DNA of 64,000 nucleotides, taken from contig OZ234498.1 of NCBI GenBank assembly GCA_965153455.1, positions 16,244,001-16,308,000 on the forward strand, in the 5' to 3' direction. Each line of letters starts with the position of its first letter. Position 1 is the stretch's first letter. Made by a program: the position numbers and the translations under genes. The notes below the pieces were generated by a model. It had not been told where the DNA came from and searched no databases. It saw only the letters and a program-made list of their open reading frames with translations. Source of the DNA: Sphagnum compactum (taxonomy: Eukaryota > Bryophyta > Sphagnopsida > Sphagnales). Shown one piece after another: positions 1 through 12,414 of the stretch.

Positions 1-1050
1 CACTTTGTACCTTTTATAAGCTTTGTCAAAGTCACTTATAAATCAACCATAGTTGGGCATGATAATCTTGGCCATGTCTATATGTGCTACACCTGCATGA
101 TAGTGAATCTTAGTTTTAAAAAGCTAAATATCTAACTAGATGCATGGGTTGATACTTTGCAGCAGTATCAGTTATGTGACGTTTGAGTTATTTTATTAGA
201 TCTTTGATTATCTCGATTGTATCATACGACATATAAACTCTTTGTGAGCGTTTATAGTTTTGTCTCAAGTAGCTCGGTTTACAAATATTGTTTGGTTACA
301 ATGTATGGATAACTTAATTGGACCCTAGGGCCTGAATGAAAGAGGTGGTGGCAACAACACCATGCCATTAAGTGTTCACTCAAACATGAATTGCCCTTTC
401 AGTAGCTAGTACAGCAGAGCATAATGATCTGATAATCGATGCAAGGTTCAAATACTCGTCCAGAGGTTGCACTGCATACAATTCATTGTCTCGGTGGGAT
501 TGGAAAATCTGCGCACTTCAAATTGTCTTTATTTTGAGGAGTCTGCTGATTGGGAACTGAATGAGAAACCTTAGAACCTTGGACGCCACAAAGGAACTTG
601 GTTTTAAAACTGGCTACCTACTAAAGGGTCGCAGGCAACAGAAAGCTGTCGGTATGAAGTGCATGGTACCTAATGAGCACCCCCAACAGGACCCAGAATA
701 CGAGCAAAAGATGAAGAGCCAATCCTCTTACCACTCTGTCTGTACGATTCAAAACTGATGTCGCATTGTACCAACGTGACGAAACCATCCTTGCCTTTAC
801 TGCAACAATGACTGATGCGCCAAGACCAAAATGAAGGAAGATGAAATGGTCGCCAGATTGAGAATCCTTTCATAGGGCTGTGGGCTTGAGTGCCTTGTCA
901 TAAGGTAATTAAGGTACCTATGCCCCCAACACAGATTCATCCTCGAGTGACTTCACAGGTTCACCTGCAGTTCATGTAGCCATGCATTAGAGGCATTCAA
1001 ACACCCTAGACCTGTGAATTGGCTGTATGTACAACTGTCAGGGAACATGT
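1..1050. other. No supported gene
   Basis: Only short unrelated open frames are present on both strands. None shows a domain motif, and base composition is mixed. I see no RNA gene and no clear repeat in this stretch. Confidence 0.5.
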
Positions 1051-1054
1051 CATG

Positions 1055-1295
1055 GAAAGTTAAGGTGTTGTGCAGTTATAACCGAGGGCTCCGGTTCTTT
1101 AAAAAAAATCAAGGAACCGTCAGTTCTGGTTTTTTGACAAAAAGTCAGAATCAGAGAACCACCAGTTCCGGCTATTTTCAGAACATCAAAGAACTGGGAA
1201 GTTTCATGAAAGAACTGGACAGCTAGAAAGGTTATTGTTTGAATTTTCAAAAAATTTGAGAATCGAGGTTCCATACCAAAACCAGTGTTTTGTTT
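1055..1295. repeat. Degenerate MITE-like repeat
   Basis: The stretch is built of scattered variants of AGAACCAGTTCTGG separated by A/T runs. Its left edge (GTGTTGTGCAGTTAT near 1066) resembles the terminal inverted repeat of the better element at 9553-9813, and both share internal GAACC and TTTTCA words. The right edge is not a clean inverted match, so the two may be related only distantly. Confidence 0.3.
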
Positions 1296-1299
1296 TCTT

Positions 1300-2450
1300 C
1301 ACCCCGCTGGGTAAGTGGGAACGTATCATGACTGATAACCGGACGTATATGTAGCAGATTCTATGCGGCGCACAACACTGGCTTGTTATCACAGGAGCAA
1401 GTCTTGCAGATAGGGCCAATAGAGGTGCCTAAGAAATTAGAAGTGAGTAAAGGGAATCCATGGCCAGTACTTTCACTAGATTTAGGAGATTTTGGTCCAA
1501 AAGGCCGTATAGCCCCTATGTTTCAAGATGAGGCTTTTGAACTTTGGCCTTTGTTTTCAGGTTTCCCAAAATCTGGAACTGCACGCACATCGGAAAGATT
1601 AATCATTCATAAAACAAACATTGGCTTACAAAGTTATTACTAGCCACCGAATCGGCAGCAGCACCTGAGAACATGATTTGGGGGCTTTAAAGGCGTCGAG
1701 ACCTTTCAATGTTGATACCAAGTAATTCAATCCTCACAGGTGATAATTTTGCTGACTCCTAGACTCTCAGATATTATACTTATAGCTCATCGATGTGATG
1801 TATTTTAAAGCAATGAAATGAGAGGCTACAAAGCCATAATGGTTGGTGTAGGCGACAGGCCTTCTTGAAAACTTTTGGGGCTGCCTTTCGCATCTGTTAG
1901 CCTCACATGACAACTACTTTCAAACAGTCACTTATTACTAACCCATGCCTGGAGTCACCCCACCCATGAAATGTTGTTTTCGTGAAAAAAATGGATGGTG
2001 TTTGTTGATAATCCCATATCCTAATCAAAATAGGTGAAATGTTTTTCAAATGCAACCTTGACGAAACATCATCTTGGGGAAACTATGAAATACATTCCTA
2101 ATAGTTGGAGCATACGCCTCCTATTTCTAAACAGGTGTGAGACATGCACATTAGGAGTAGGCCGCTTCAGCTTACCAGCATGGATGCCACCACATAGGGC
2201 GAAGGAGCCTCTTGCGACCTCTTCAATATGACAAGTTACAAGTTACAACCCCTAAAGACAAGAGCCTTAAAGACACAGTACGAGTATTTCCCTTTCTGAG
2301 GGTGGGCTTTGGAACTCTACACACAAAACCTAATTCAGACAAACGTACCATCTTGCCCACCTAGGAGCCAAGTATTGCACCGAAATAACTCATTATAGAA
2401 AGGTACTGCCTACTTATTTTGTTAATAATGGAAAACGAAAATAGCGTGGG
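1300..2450. other. No supported gene
   Basis: Open frames of 65-89 codons here have no recognisable motif. The sequence shifts from AT-rich to GC-rich near 2450, where the ALOG gene island begins. Confidence 0.45.
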
Positions 2451-3846
2451 AAAAAGAGGCAACGTGGTTAGTTGAATTTTATATAGCACGAGCAAGCAGC
2501 AGACGGGCGCGCAGGATCTCGATTCTCGAGGTTAACTTAGTGATTAGCCTGCTGGGGTACCCAGAGAGTCGGAAGAGACTTCGCGGGCGGGCTACCGCTG
2601 TTGGTGGGTTAACGCATGGATTGTGGGGTCGGCTGGTCTGCCCTGCTTGCACGTGCATTCCCGAGGGACCCTCCAACCCGATTCCCAAGGCTAGTATTAG
2701 GTGAGGAGTCAGGAGGAGGCTAGTGACACTGAGCAGTTTACCGCTCATTTCTCTAGTCGGCCTCCACTAGTAATTGCTTTACCATTTTGTCTCGTGGATC
2801 TTAGTACAAGCCGACATCACCACAACAGCTGATCTATGATCAAGGAGCTTTTTATAATTTCTGTGACGTCTCTGCGGAGGCGCGGCAGCAGCATTTAGAT
2901 ACGGCCTAGTTTATTAGCCTCCTAGTGGTGGTGGTGGTGGTGGTGGTGGTGGTTGCCTTTTTCATAAGAACGGGGGTAGAGTCGGGTAGCTGAGTCACTG
3001 TTGCAGTCGTATGTAGCGAGGAAACCTAAAGAGGAGCGGATCATTACAGGACTAGATCTAGGCGGGTTGAGACTTGGGTGTGGGACAGGTTGGTGTAGAA
3101 CTGTAGGGGTTGGAAGTCGAGACTGGGGCGGTGGTGGAGGGGAAGAGAAAGTTGTGAAGCTGCTACGGATCTGCGTAGCTGTTGTTACGCAGCAGCAGCG
3201 TCTGAATAGTCAGTCATGTCTGACAAGCGCTACTAGCTTTTTCCAACAACCTCAGTACATAGCTGTGTCGGTTAGTTGCTTCTTCTTTTTTATATTTTCC
3301 TTTCTCTCGTGTTTTCTCACCTCTACGCGGCGGGACTATACGCGCGATTCACCTAGGCATGTAGCAGGTATTATGCTGCATCGATCGTGTAGGAGCGTTG
3401 TGGCAGTACTAGCAGCTAGAGGTGAAGTGTTTAGTCGGGAAGCAGCTACTTTTGAACCTTGCTCGAGGGTTAGATAGTGCGGGTCTGGTTTCGTCGACTC
3501 CTACATCTCAGCAGGCGGATCAACTGTTATCTGGCGCAGGGATGGCTTAATTCGCAGTTTGTCCCCGGAAAGGACGTCTCTTTGCTGTGCTTTAAGTGTT
3601 AGGACTTGATTAAAGCCTCTGTCTGTTTTCTAGGTGTCCCACTTATGCCAAGCAGTGCAAAGAGACGACGTTGTCCCGAGACGTGTAGCCGCGAGCAGTG
3701 GAGAATCAGTAGTGTGAGGGTTGTAACGAGAAAAGCTGTCAACTGCACACTGACTCCATGTGACCGCTGCGAATACTAATAGAGCAGCTTACACGTCGCA
3801 GCTTAGGGTGCTGGGTTGGCGAGTTACCGGGGGTAATTCGTGACTC
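2450..3846 (+). promoter_or_regulatory. GC-rich upstream region of the ALOG gene
   Basis: This stretch is clearly richer in G+C than its surroundings and leads straight into the ALOG start codon, so it probably holds the promoter and a long 5' leader. It contains a (GGT)n run. A pyrimidine-rich tract ending in TTTTCTAG near 3633 would serve as a 3' splice site for an intron in the leader. No TATA box stands out. The 158-codon open frame at 3001-3477 has no domain and opens with a TTG codon, so I treat it as leader or promoter sequence rather than a gene. The role is inferred from position and composition only. Confidence 0.4.
2925..2954. repeat. (GGT)n microsatellite
   Basis: An uninterrupted run of about ten GGT units lies roughly 0.9 kb upstream of the ALOG start codon. 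It is likely length-polymorphic. Confidence 0.85.
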
Positions 3847-4497
3847 ATGAGTGGCGACCCGGCCGGAGTGGGCCGAGGATTACTGGTCGATCATGGGACA
3901 GGAACTTCGATGATGCAGGGAGGGGAGGCCGTTCATGGCAGTGGTGGTGTTATAGCACTCGGCCATGATCAGCTGCCGTCGGCGCAGGACCAAGAATCTA
4001 CCAGGGCACCTAGCCGGTACGAAGCTCAGAAGCGGCGAGACTGGAACACGTTCGGCCAGTACCTGCGCAACCATCGACCGCCTCTGCCGCTTGCAAGATG
4101 TACCGGCACACATGTCCTCGACTTTGTAAGATACTTGGACCAGTTCGGCAAGACTAAGGTGCATCTGCCCACGTGTCCCTACTACGGCCTTCCGCAACCT
4201 CCTCACCCTTGTTCATGCCCGCTTCGACAAGCGTGGGGGTCTCTCGACGCTCTTATCGGGAGATTGCGAGCTGCGTTCGAGGAGAATGGCGGGAAGCCGG
4301 AGTCGAACCCCTTCGGGGCACGGACTGTGCGTATGTACCTTCGTGAGGTGCGCGAAATGCAGGCCAAGGCTCGAGGCATTGCTTACGGAAAGAAGAAACG
4401 CAAGCGGCCTCCTCCAGGTTCCTCTGATCATCATGCACTCAGTGTCGGCGCTGTAAACGCCAGTGATATGCAAGTAGAGATGCCCGGCGCGCACTGA
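3847..4497 (+). CDS. LSH: ALOG domain (LSH family) nuclear protein
   Basis: This is a complete, intronless frame of 216 codons. Residues 56-188 are a full ALOG domain. It opens [18 protein letters not shown] and keeps the [11 protein letters not shown] block. The zinc-ribbon insert has H106, C110, C122 and C124, and is followed by [20 protein letters not shown] and [17 protein letters not shown] basic KKKRKR stretch at 182-187 is the usual nuclear localisation signal of the family. ALOG proteins are plant transcriptional regulators of organ boundaries, meristem maturation and light response. The domain is thought to derive from a tyrosine-recombinase DNA-binding domain of a retroelement. The N-terminal 55 and last 28 residues are low in conserved content, which is normal for the family. 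The start at 3847 gives the typical length. Coding G+C is well above the flanks, and no operon-like neighbour exists. The family call is near certain; which family member it is cannot be told. Confidence 0.96.
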   Translation: MSGDPAGVGRGLLVDHGTGTSMMQGGEAVHGSGGVIALGHDQLPSAQDQESTRAPSRYEAQKRRDWNTFGQYLRNHRPPLPLARCTGTHVLDFVRYLDQFGKTKVHLPTCPYYGLPQPPHPCSCPLRQAWGSLDALIGRLRAAFEENGGKPESNPFGARTVRMYLREVREMQAKARGIAYGKKKRKRPPPGSSDHHALSVGAVNASDMQVEMPGAH

Positions 4498-5560
4498 GAC
4501 GCGCCCCTCACAATCATCCAGATTCGTCGTCTCCGATCACTCTATTGACAAAATTCTTCTCGACCTTCCCTGAAAAGAATACTCTCTAGAACAGGTCTTT
4601 TTAAGTCTCCTGATTATGGAGGAGCACTTTCTTTGTAATTATTCCTGCATTCCAGTCCTCTTGTCGCTAGCTAGGTGTATATACTCCGTAGATTCCCGAC
4701 TACGCAATCACGGTGTCCTTTTTCGCTTCTTGAATGCAGAGCTGCAGCTCTCGTGTCTTACATATGAAAGGTACATTTTCAAGCATGAGGGCTGTGGGCA
4801 TGCGGTGGACGCAATGGTCTTAAGAGGGCGGCATCGTGATTCTGCTTTGGCTGCCGTAGAATGCACATGCGTTTATGATCATAGCCGAGATGAGAATAAA
4901 AGTTCAGAGGTAAGTGCATGTTTGAAAAGTTCTTCCAAGTTCATGAGTTCGCCGACCTTCGGCAACCTCTAGAGCTGTTCGAATACCTAGTCAGGTGTAA
5001 AGAACATAGGGAGAAGGATACCCTTGATCTGGAGGTAGAAATTTCAGCTAGGTTTTCAACATTTATGTCATCAAGAGCAGTAACAAAAAAAAAACCTACT
5101 ACTTAGATTGTCTGCAAGCTCAAGTGAGATCTATCGAGATGGAGCTCGATTATAATGTACAAACTGTCAGGACTCGGGAGTCAGAACTCCTTATATGTTC
5201 AGAGGAGCTTCATTGTAAAAGTATTGGCTTTACGAGAGAATTTCGTCATGCTTTTTAGAGGCATATTTCGTGGCAATGACACTAATCTGCTAATGTAGCC
5301 AGTGCAGATATTATCACCAAAGTGATGTTCAGTTTTTACAAGGGCTTCTCTACCTTGTTTTGGACAAATTCCTTCCACCAAAGCTCCCAGAAAGTAACCA
5401 TCTCATGCTATGGCGTCATTTTCTCGCATAGGTGTATTGTGTGCAAAACCCAGTTCAGACGAACAGCAGCTTTTCAATGGATTGTTGAGCTCCTAAGCTT
5501 GCATGCGGCAAACTGATATCATTTCAATCATTTGCTGCTTGCTGCTACAATACCAAAGGG
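4498..5560. other. 3' flank of the ALOG gene, no further gene seen
   Basis: The first few hundred bases probably include the ALOG 3' untranslated region. The open frame at 4616-4972 (118 codons) and shorter ones show no motif and no codon bias like the ALOG frame. I could not place a polyadenylation signal with confidence. Confidence 0.4.
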
Positions 5561-5756
5561 ATATCGTTTACCTTATGAACTGGGTTCCAATACCTCAACA
5601 TACTGAAAACTGCACTACACCCTGCTCGACAATCTCTCTGTCTGGAGGATCTGAATTCCCTTTGGTTGCACTTGCTCTATACTCCAAACTACGTGCCCTA
5701 TGTTGGAAAAGAACAGACATCTCATACGAGAGGACAGCTATTTCTTCTCTAGTAAA

Positions 5757-6115
5757 GCACCCCAAGAAATTTCCAGTGTATATGAAGGGCACCTTAAATC
5801 CATGGAGAGCCGGCCAGGAAAATAGGTGGGATCTTATGCCTACTTCTTAAGAATGGCAGGAAGTTATGCCTACGTTTACTTGTACGATTTCTTGAGGAGT
5901 AGGTGTAAGAACCATCACTGTCCTATGTGTCATGATCTATCATGTGTTTAAGTTCATGATAATGTTCCCCTTGTGCACAAGGGGAACATTATCATAAAGC
6001 CCACAGGCTGGGAATGGTCCAAAAATGTAGGGTCGGACTTGGCCACTACTTGGTCCGAGGTCCCTTATCTTGGGAATGTCCACACCCTGGGGCTTTACCC
6101 TACACATTCCAACAA
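5757..6115 (+). repeat. Dispersed repeat, copy A
   Basis: It aligns in the same orientation with 57713-58050. Shared blocks in order are AAGCAC..GTGTAT..GGGCAC, then TTATGC..TACTTGTA, then AGGTGTAAGAACC, a central stem-loop, TGGGAATG-type words and finally GGGCTTTACC. A shorter match lies at 57060-57150. It has no coding capacity. It is best read as a non-autonomous transposable element or its relic. Confidence 0.6.
5956..5995. repeat. Perfect 40-bp palindrome
   Basis: Each 20-base half (ATGATAATGTTCCCCTTGTG) is followed directly by its exact reverse complement, with no spacer, so the strand can fold into a full hairpin. It sits in the middle of dispersed repeat copy A. Copy B carries a weaker stem-loop (TCATGAAC..GTTCATGA) at the matching place. 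Confidence 0.9.
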
Positions 6116-6119
6116 CCAA

Positions 6120-9100
6120 CCATGCTATATCAAGCTTTGTTGGCAAATCGCCAGACCTGCAAAAGAGGCTGTTCTGCCATTTCCCTGGGCATTGATTCAA
6201 CCGTGTACAACAGGTATTAATTGCAGTGGTTATTGTGGGCTGCTTGTATTGCATAAGCTCAAAGCTGAATGCATATTAGAAAACAAAGCTTGTGCAGGTT
6301 GAGTATGAGATGTCAATCATTTGGCAAATGATGAGAAAGCAGAGCTAAAAAAAATATCAAATGGAAACCTTGCTGCAGGGATTCTAAAGGAAAAGTTAAT
6401 TTGGGCAGCTGCAGTCCAGCAGATCTGGTTCCTTGAGTAGTAACTTGAGGTATAATTTACAAGAGAATTTGACAACGACCCCATCCAAAACCTCCAAACT
6501 GAAGGGTTTATATTGAGCCTGTTGTCTGGCAAAAAGAATTCTAGAATGGGTGATCAACTGTGAGGTTCAGTTCATGCCATGGACCATACCAAGTCATAGC
6601 ATCCTCTGAAAAAAGGACCCTCCTGAGAAGAAACGTAGCCAGAAAGTCTAATGCGACCACCATGTAGAGCCCACCTTTCAACAAGAATATGTAATATGCA
6701 CTTCTCTACGGATAGGGACAGGATTCCCAGTCTCTTGATGTAGTAAGGACAAGTTTTAATCTTTTAATGACTAGCTAGCTTCACAGTTCAGTTTTATTTG
6801 CTTCCTCTTTCCTGGTCGAGGGAAGGGGCCACAAGGAAAGAAACATAGTGAGTTCTACTTTACAAATAATACACAAACATTCATGACCTCCTGAATATCT
6901 GCTGGGATTTTGGTCGCTTTATTATGGCGGACAACAAAGCGTGTGGGGTTAGAAGGGAATCATGAACAACATGTAGGAATGAGGGAATTTTATGGAAAGC
7001 AAGCATTGCTTGGTTTCTTCCGAGGGAAACAAGGAGATTGAAAGGGCCTAGTTTCCCTCAGTGACACTTTTGAACAGGGGTCTCTGGGTGCAATGCCCTG
7101 TTGCCAGGCCATTACCCAGCGTAATGATCAAGCCAGGCAAGTACTACAGCGCCTCCTGCCTTTGCAGTGGGGAATTACAGAACTCAATTTCTGGCTATAA
7201 GGGCTCACCTTGCACCCATTTTTGCAATAGGGAATGCCCAACTGCAAGGTCATTAAGCTTCGCAAGGGCCCTCTTTGGGTGGTACTATCCTGGTAAGGCC
7301 CCTTGGCAGCTGACTTTTACTGGTTTTACTAGTTTCAACAGGCACCTATCTTTTGACCATGGTCAGTACATACCATATGGCACTCTGAGCATTTTATGAA
7401 AAAATAAAAAAAAATAACTCTGGAAATTGGTTGCCAATATGCCCTCTCAGCCATTTGAACCAATCAAAGAGTTGCTTCAAAAGCCTTACCAGGAAATTTT
7501 CCTTTGATTTTATTAGACTAAATTGAACAACCGATGTAAATTTTTGAATTTTTATTTTATTAATTTGATGTGCTCAATTTGTAATATTGGAATTGAAGTT
7601 CTAACCTATTTGTTTACCTCCAGATAAGTTTACTGATATTTTAAAAATATATTTTTGAGTATTGTGAATATATATTCACCTTAGCATTCAACCAGTAACA
7701 ATTTTAGATGTAGTAGATAAACATGTTGTTTAATTTGTTGCTGAAAACTTTGGCTAGATGAGGATGCATCAGTGAAATATTACATTTCTCCTAGCTTTGC
7801 TTGTAACTGTACAGCATAGTTATTTTGTGGCATAATCAACAAATGTAATTCCAAAGGTTTTTTTGGCAAATGATGGGGTGGGCAAGGTCGCACTGAAGGT
7901 ACAAGTAAACAAATTCAAAAGAGAAGATTGATCACCTCACATAATAGGGCTTTAGTATTTGTGAATAGCACATAATGAATTATTGAACAATATCCAAATG
8001 CCCAAAATTAGACTTTTAGTGACTAATTTTCCAAATACAACTTAGGAAATAGTTACTATATGTGACAAATATGTCACATCTTTTGTTTTCAAGCATTTAA
8101 ACTAATAAATTAATTAGTTAACTAGGCTAAAACATTGGGCCCATGGACTATTTAAGGGTTTAGCCCATGCGGTTTGACTTGTTTGAGGAGATATTTTGGT
8201 GTTGTATCCTGGTGTATGATATAGTAAAGGATTTACAGGGAATATTATGCCACTTTGAGGGTTCCTTAAATTACATAAATCTCATCCAAGGTTAAGACTA
8301 ATTACATGTCTCTATCTCTTACCAATAATTTAACATAATAATCAATTGTCCTTGTCATGGATCATAATTTAACATAATCATCCTTTTTCAAAGGCATAAT
8401 GAGGCAAAATCCTTTTTAAGTTCGAGAGAATGGCCATGCCCCCAATTCCTGACCATTGTGCAGGGTAAACCTGCCCATTCTCTTACTGGTACAGAATAGC
8501 TAAAAAGTTTCAAAAAGTTTCAAATCAAACATATTTCTCTGAGATTGTTTTGTTTTGGAACATTAATGACACTTGCATATTCCCAAGCTTCCAATGCATT
8601 CACAGAAAAATATAATGTAAGGATATCGATATGAAGTAACCAGAATTTGAGTTTTTTTTAAGGGATCAGAAAGGAAGATAGGATTCTAGGTATGCTAGCT
8701 AGGCTCTTCAAAGGGGATCATTACAACATAAGCATGTCCACCACATAAAATGGTGGATTAGATGAAAATGTCTTGAGTCTGATGTGGTAATCAGCACATT
8801 ATCAATGTACAAATGTACAAACCAATTAGGAGTGGCATTCACAATTGATGATGAAACCCTACCGAACTCAATTAAAGAACAAACACCCATCCAAAAGAGG
8901 TAAAAAAAAAAGGACCAGCATCCAACAAGAGACAACATACAAAAGCACAAACCCACAAATGAGAGCTGCAAAAGAGAGCTAAGGAACCCCCCCAACTAGA
9001 GCATCACAGGCCACTTCACGAACTTATCAGGTCATTAAGTGTATTACTAGTGAGGGCTCATTCCTAAGAAAGTAATTTTACTCCCATATGGACATTGGAG

Positions 9101-9550
9101 GTAGAAGTCAGAATAAGTTCATTCTCTCCCTCCACCTAATCCCCATTAGTGGAAGCTTCAACAAAACAATTGTAGCATTCCAGTTTCACCTTCCTTGTGT
9201 GCATCTATCTTTCAAGATGATTATGAACACTTCACTCATATTCCCAGGCCAGCAGTCAAACATGATATCTTTGCTACTCTACATTTATGCAAACTTTTTG
9301 CTCGAAATCTGCTTGAGAGGCGATCCATCATAACCTCAATACCAGGTCAATATTCAACAACATTCCAGCATATTCCCACATCTGGCATCATTTCCTATTG
9401 AGGGGAAGAATAATTGGATGTTGGAATACAGACCAAAGCCCTGAAGTATTTTGTGGAAGCCAGTAATATAGTTGAGTAGTACCAGATTCCAGCAAAACAA
9501 CAAGGTTTTTCAAAAAAGGTATACATTGTGCATGTAAACTAAAAAAAATC
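6120..9550. other. No supported gene
   Basis: Open frames here, up to 112 codons (7061-7399, +), have no domain motif. The block is AT-rich with many stop codons in all frames. No RNA gene or clear tandem repeat was seen. Confidence 0.45.
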
Positions 9551-9552
9551 AT

Positions 9553-9813
9553 GTCAACACCAGTGTCGAGTGGTTGTTAGTAATGGCACCTAATAACTGG
9601 TGGTTCTCATGGTGGGTCTTTAAGATATATAAACACAATTCTCAAAAAAAATCGCTCTCTTTAATTCTGAGAGTTTTCAAAAGACTGGAACCAGAGGTTG
9701 GTTGATTCTGAAAATGTTCATAAAACCAGAATCTTCGATTTCCAAATTTTCATAAGACTGTAATTGAAGGTTATTATAAAAAAATCAAATAACCACACAA
9801 CACTGGTCTTGAC
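9553..9813. mobile_element. MITE-like element with 23-bp terminal inverted repeats
   Basis: The left end GTCAACACCAGTGT..GTGGTT (9553-9575) is mirrored by AACCAC..ACACTGGTCTTGAC (9791-9813), with about four mismatches over 23 bp. The 261-bp interior is non-coding and rich in AACCAGA and TTTTCATAA words. No target-site duplication could be fixed, so the superfamily is unknown. Confidence 0.6.
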
Positions 9814-10600
9814 TCTTGACACTTTAGGCATCAATCATGGTAAAGGAGGAAATCCAACAATGGATTTGGCCCATACACTAGGTTCCTTTGCAAACACCAA
9901 CTGTGAATGAACACAAGAAGTACCAAGAGCCCTTGGCCCCAGATCAATCATCCAACAACCCTCAGCTAGATCAACACCTGCCATGTAGTGATTTTGCAAA
10001 CACAAGGGGATGGATGACTTATTCCACAAACTCCTACAAAATGGGGGCCAAGTAGGACAGCAGCAATGATAGGTGACTGACTGGTCCATTTCAAACACCA
10101 AATATTTGCACTCATCTATTTTCTGAAGTTTTGAAATTAGTATGACTGACAGCCTCTTCCTCACACCATAGGCACTCATGTACCTACTGGCATCATTTTG
10201 CATGCACATTACGCACAAAATTGAAATCTTTGATATCCTGCCACATCGTAGTGCTTTGGAACATAGCAGCAAGGCCCAAGAAGAAAAGCATCTAAGTCCC
10301 AATGACAAAGGCAAACAAGTAACCAATAAATCATTTGCAGGGAGAAGTGGGTGGAAGCCAACCTATTGTCACAGGCTACAGCTCCCCATATAATGGAGGA
10401 GGCTGGAATGTTTTTTGAGGACAATTGATATCCCTGTAATGACTGAGAAGGCACAACCATGTAGTCCCAAACTTTGTCTTAGTAGCCAATATCAAAGAAT
10501 TTGATCATGATGATCGACAGTCCAAGACATCTACCATTTGGAATGGTCAGTGAAACATTCCTTTGACTTGGTCTTCGTGCTCCTGCCCTTTCTAAGGCTT
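9814..10600. other. No recognised gene; one 163-codon open frame
   Basis: The minus-strand frame at 9835-10326 is long for such sequence and Cys/Trp-rich, but it matches no family I know. An overlapping frame at 10209-10460 continues the same strand in another frame, which could indicate a decayed coding region. Confidence 0.3.
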
Positions 10601-10619
10601 CCTCACTCTAAATTCCTGA

Positions 10620-11210
10620 CTAAAATCTGTGCATCCTGTGACACACAGGGTTAGCTGGAGTCTTCTGGGACTCAATCCGAACTCAACTCACTAATTAAGT
10701 CTAAACTCACTAGGACTAAGTCTTAATGTGACTTCACAAAAAGCCATTCTCAGCTTCCCAAGGGACAACACCAAGTGATGTCCCAAGACAACATCAAGTT
10801 GTCTTGAACATCACCGAAATGCCCCAAAGGGTAATTTGAAGTGACATTTGGTGTTGCCTTGGGACAACACAAGGTTGCCCCAAGAGCAAACTTTCATTTC
10901 TCCAAGGACAAGCCTCACTTGTCTCAAGTCTCAATCTTGGAACCCTTCAACTCATTCCACAAGGTGAATTGGGGAGTTGAACCCTAGTCCACCACATTGG
11001 TTTAACCACCCATGCCACCACAGTGCCCCTTCATGGTGGTCTTCGTGTGAGGCATACCCCACACAAGTTGAAAGGCATGTCACTCACCTGCACCTCATGG
11101 AGGTCAATGTTTTTTTTATGTTCCTATCATTTTGCCCTTTCATGACAAGCCTTCATTCATCATGCACCTCCCACAAGTTGCTTTGGGATTAGCTACTTCT
11201 TGATGTTGGT
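10620..11210 (-). repeat. LTR-like repeat, copy A
   Basis: It shares a long, diverged alignment with 32235-32740. Both contain GTGCAT..TGACACACA, TTCAACTCA, TTAAG..TAGACT-type words, CACAAAGCCATTC and GGGACAACACCAAGT. It lies just past the chromodomain end of the minus-strand Ty3 remnant, where a 3' LTR should be. Many GACAAC/GTTGTC words make it internally palindromic. Exact LTR ends were not determined. Confidence 0.4.
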
Positions 11211-11812
11211 TTTATTTGTGTTGTGTCCTTTTGGTCTAAACATGAAAAGAATCTTAAGCATCACTTGTGTGAGTTTGCATTATCATTGGTGATGACTTCC
11301 AATATTTCTCAATGTCATTCCCCTTCTTGGGCTCCTCAATTTACGTGAGGGTTTTTCTCTTTTGAATCCATGTGTAGGTTTTACTTCAATGACCCCAACC
11401 ACAAATTGGGAGAAAGTTGTTAAATGAAGCTATAGATAATGTTGGATCGAGCTTTTACAATTAAGACCCCTTTTACTTTAAAGGACATGGGTTGCAACCT
11501 CATGCACTAGAATTTTTGTTCCCATAAACTTAGCTTTCAATTTAAATGCATTGCACATAATTTGGATGCAACACTACCTCAATCTCATTTAATCGAACAA
11601 GAATTTTTCTTGAGTTCAACTCCTAAAGTCCATTTTTGTTGGTTGTTATTGTTTCATTTTTACCTTCCATTTCATCCTTCCATGGAATAACTTCTTACAC
11701 AATTTGACCTTCCAACTTCTACAGACTTTGTGCACCTTTGCTTCAAGTATGAAGTTTAAAAGTTTTCAAGTTTTCACCATAACTTTTGAAAGTTGATGTC
11801 CCTATTCAACGC

Positions 11813-12276
11813 TTAGTTGGAGTTAAGTCTTGACACAAGTTTTTTCTTTTGGTGAGTTTTGTTTTGTTTCACCTCATGCTCTCTTTCCAACTCAAACATT
11901 TTGACCATTTCAAGTAAATGGTCTAAGTGGCCTAACTTCACCCATTGTGTTTCCTTTAGATGGCATGCTTTCCATTTTATAAGATATTGGTTGCCCAAAT
12001 GTCTAGTTTGTTTTACCCCTAGATACATTCAACTTCACCCACAAGCCTATGTTCAATGATGTCAAATCTCGAATGACAAGCATGCTTCTTATTTTTCTTT
12101 TTCTTGTTTTTGTAAAATAGCTTCAACTTCGACACATGGAAGGTGGAATGTGCCACAAATGTTGTTGGCAACAACAAAATGTAAACATTTCGATGCAACT
12201 TGTAGAGCATCTTGTATGGCCTTGCATATTTCTCTGTGAAAGGACTTGCAAAAGTTTTTGGCATTTTAAAATCCAA
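11813..12276 (-). pseudogene. Integrase C-terminus and chromodomain, remnant
   Basis: The upstream part (12019-12276) holds the integrase tail: a kinked PYKML..NVYILLLP segment, then HSTFHVSKLKLFYK, the usual boundary motif of chromovirus polyproteins. After a frame break, 11813-12028 reads as a chromodomain with NQYLIKWKACHLKETQWVKL, close to the family pattern of YLVKWKG..ETTWEP. The chromodomain targets new integrations to marked chromatin. Frame breaks show it is not functional. Confidence 0.75.
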
Positions 12277-12414
12277 AAGAATGAAACTAGGTTAAACCCA
12301 AATGGTCCCCCCAATCCTTATAATTGGCACCCACATAGTTTCATAGTTTCATAATATCCCATTAACTCCTTTAGTTTTGGCCATTAGTTTGTGAATGAAA
12401 AGTTGTGTTGGACA

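Noticed and set aside
3001-3477. 158-codon open frame upstream of the ALOG gene
   Set aside because: It opens with TTG, is low in complexity (Arg/Cys/Phe runs) and has no domain. It is better explained as GC-rich leader or promoter.
4616-4972. 118-codon plus frame after the ALOG gene
   Set aside because: No motif. Composition differs from the ALOG frame, and it lies in the likely 3' untranslated region.
9835-10326. 163-codon minus-strand frame
   Set aside because: It has no family motif, odd Cys/Trp content, and overlapping alternative frames. Not enough to call a gene.
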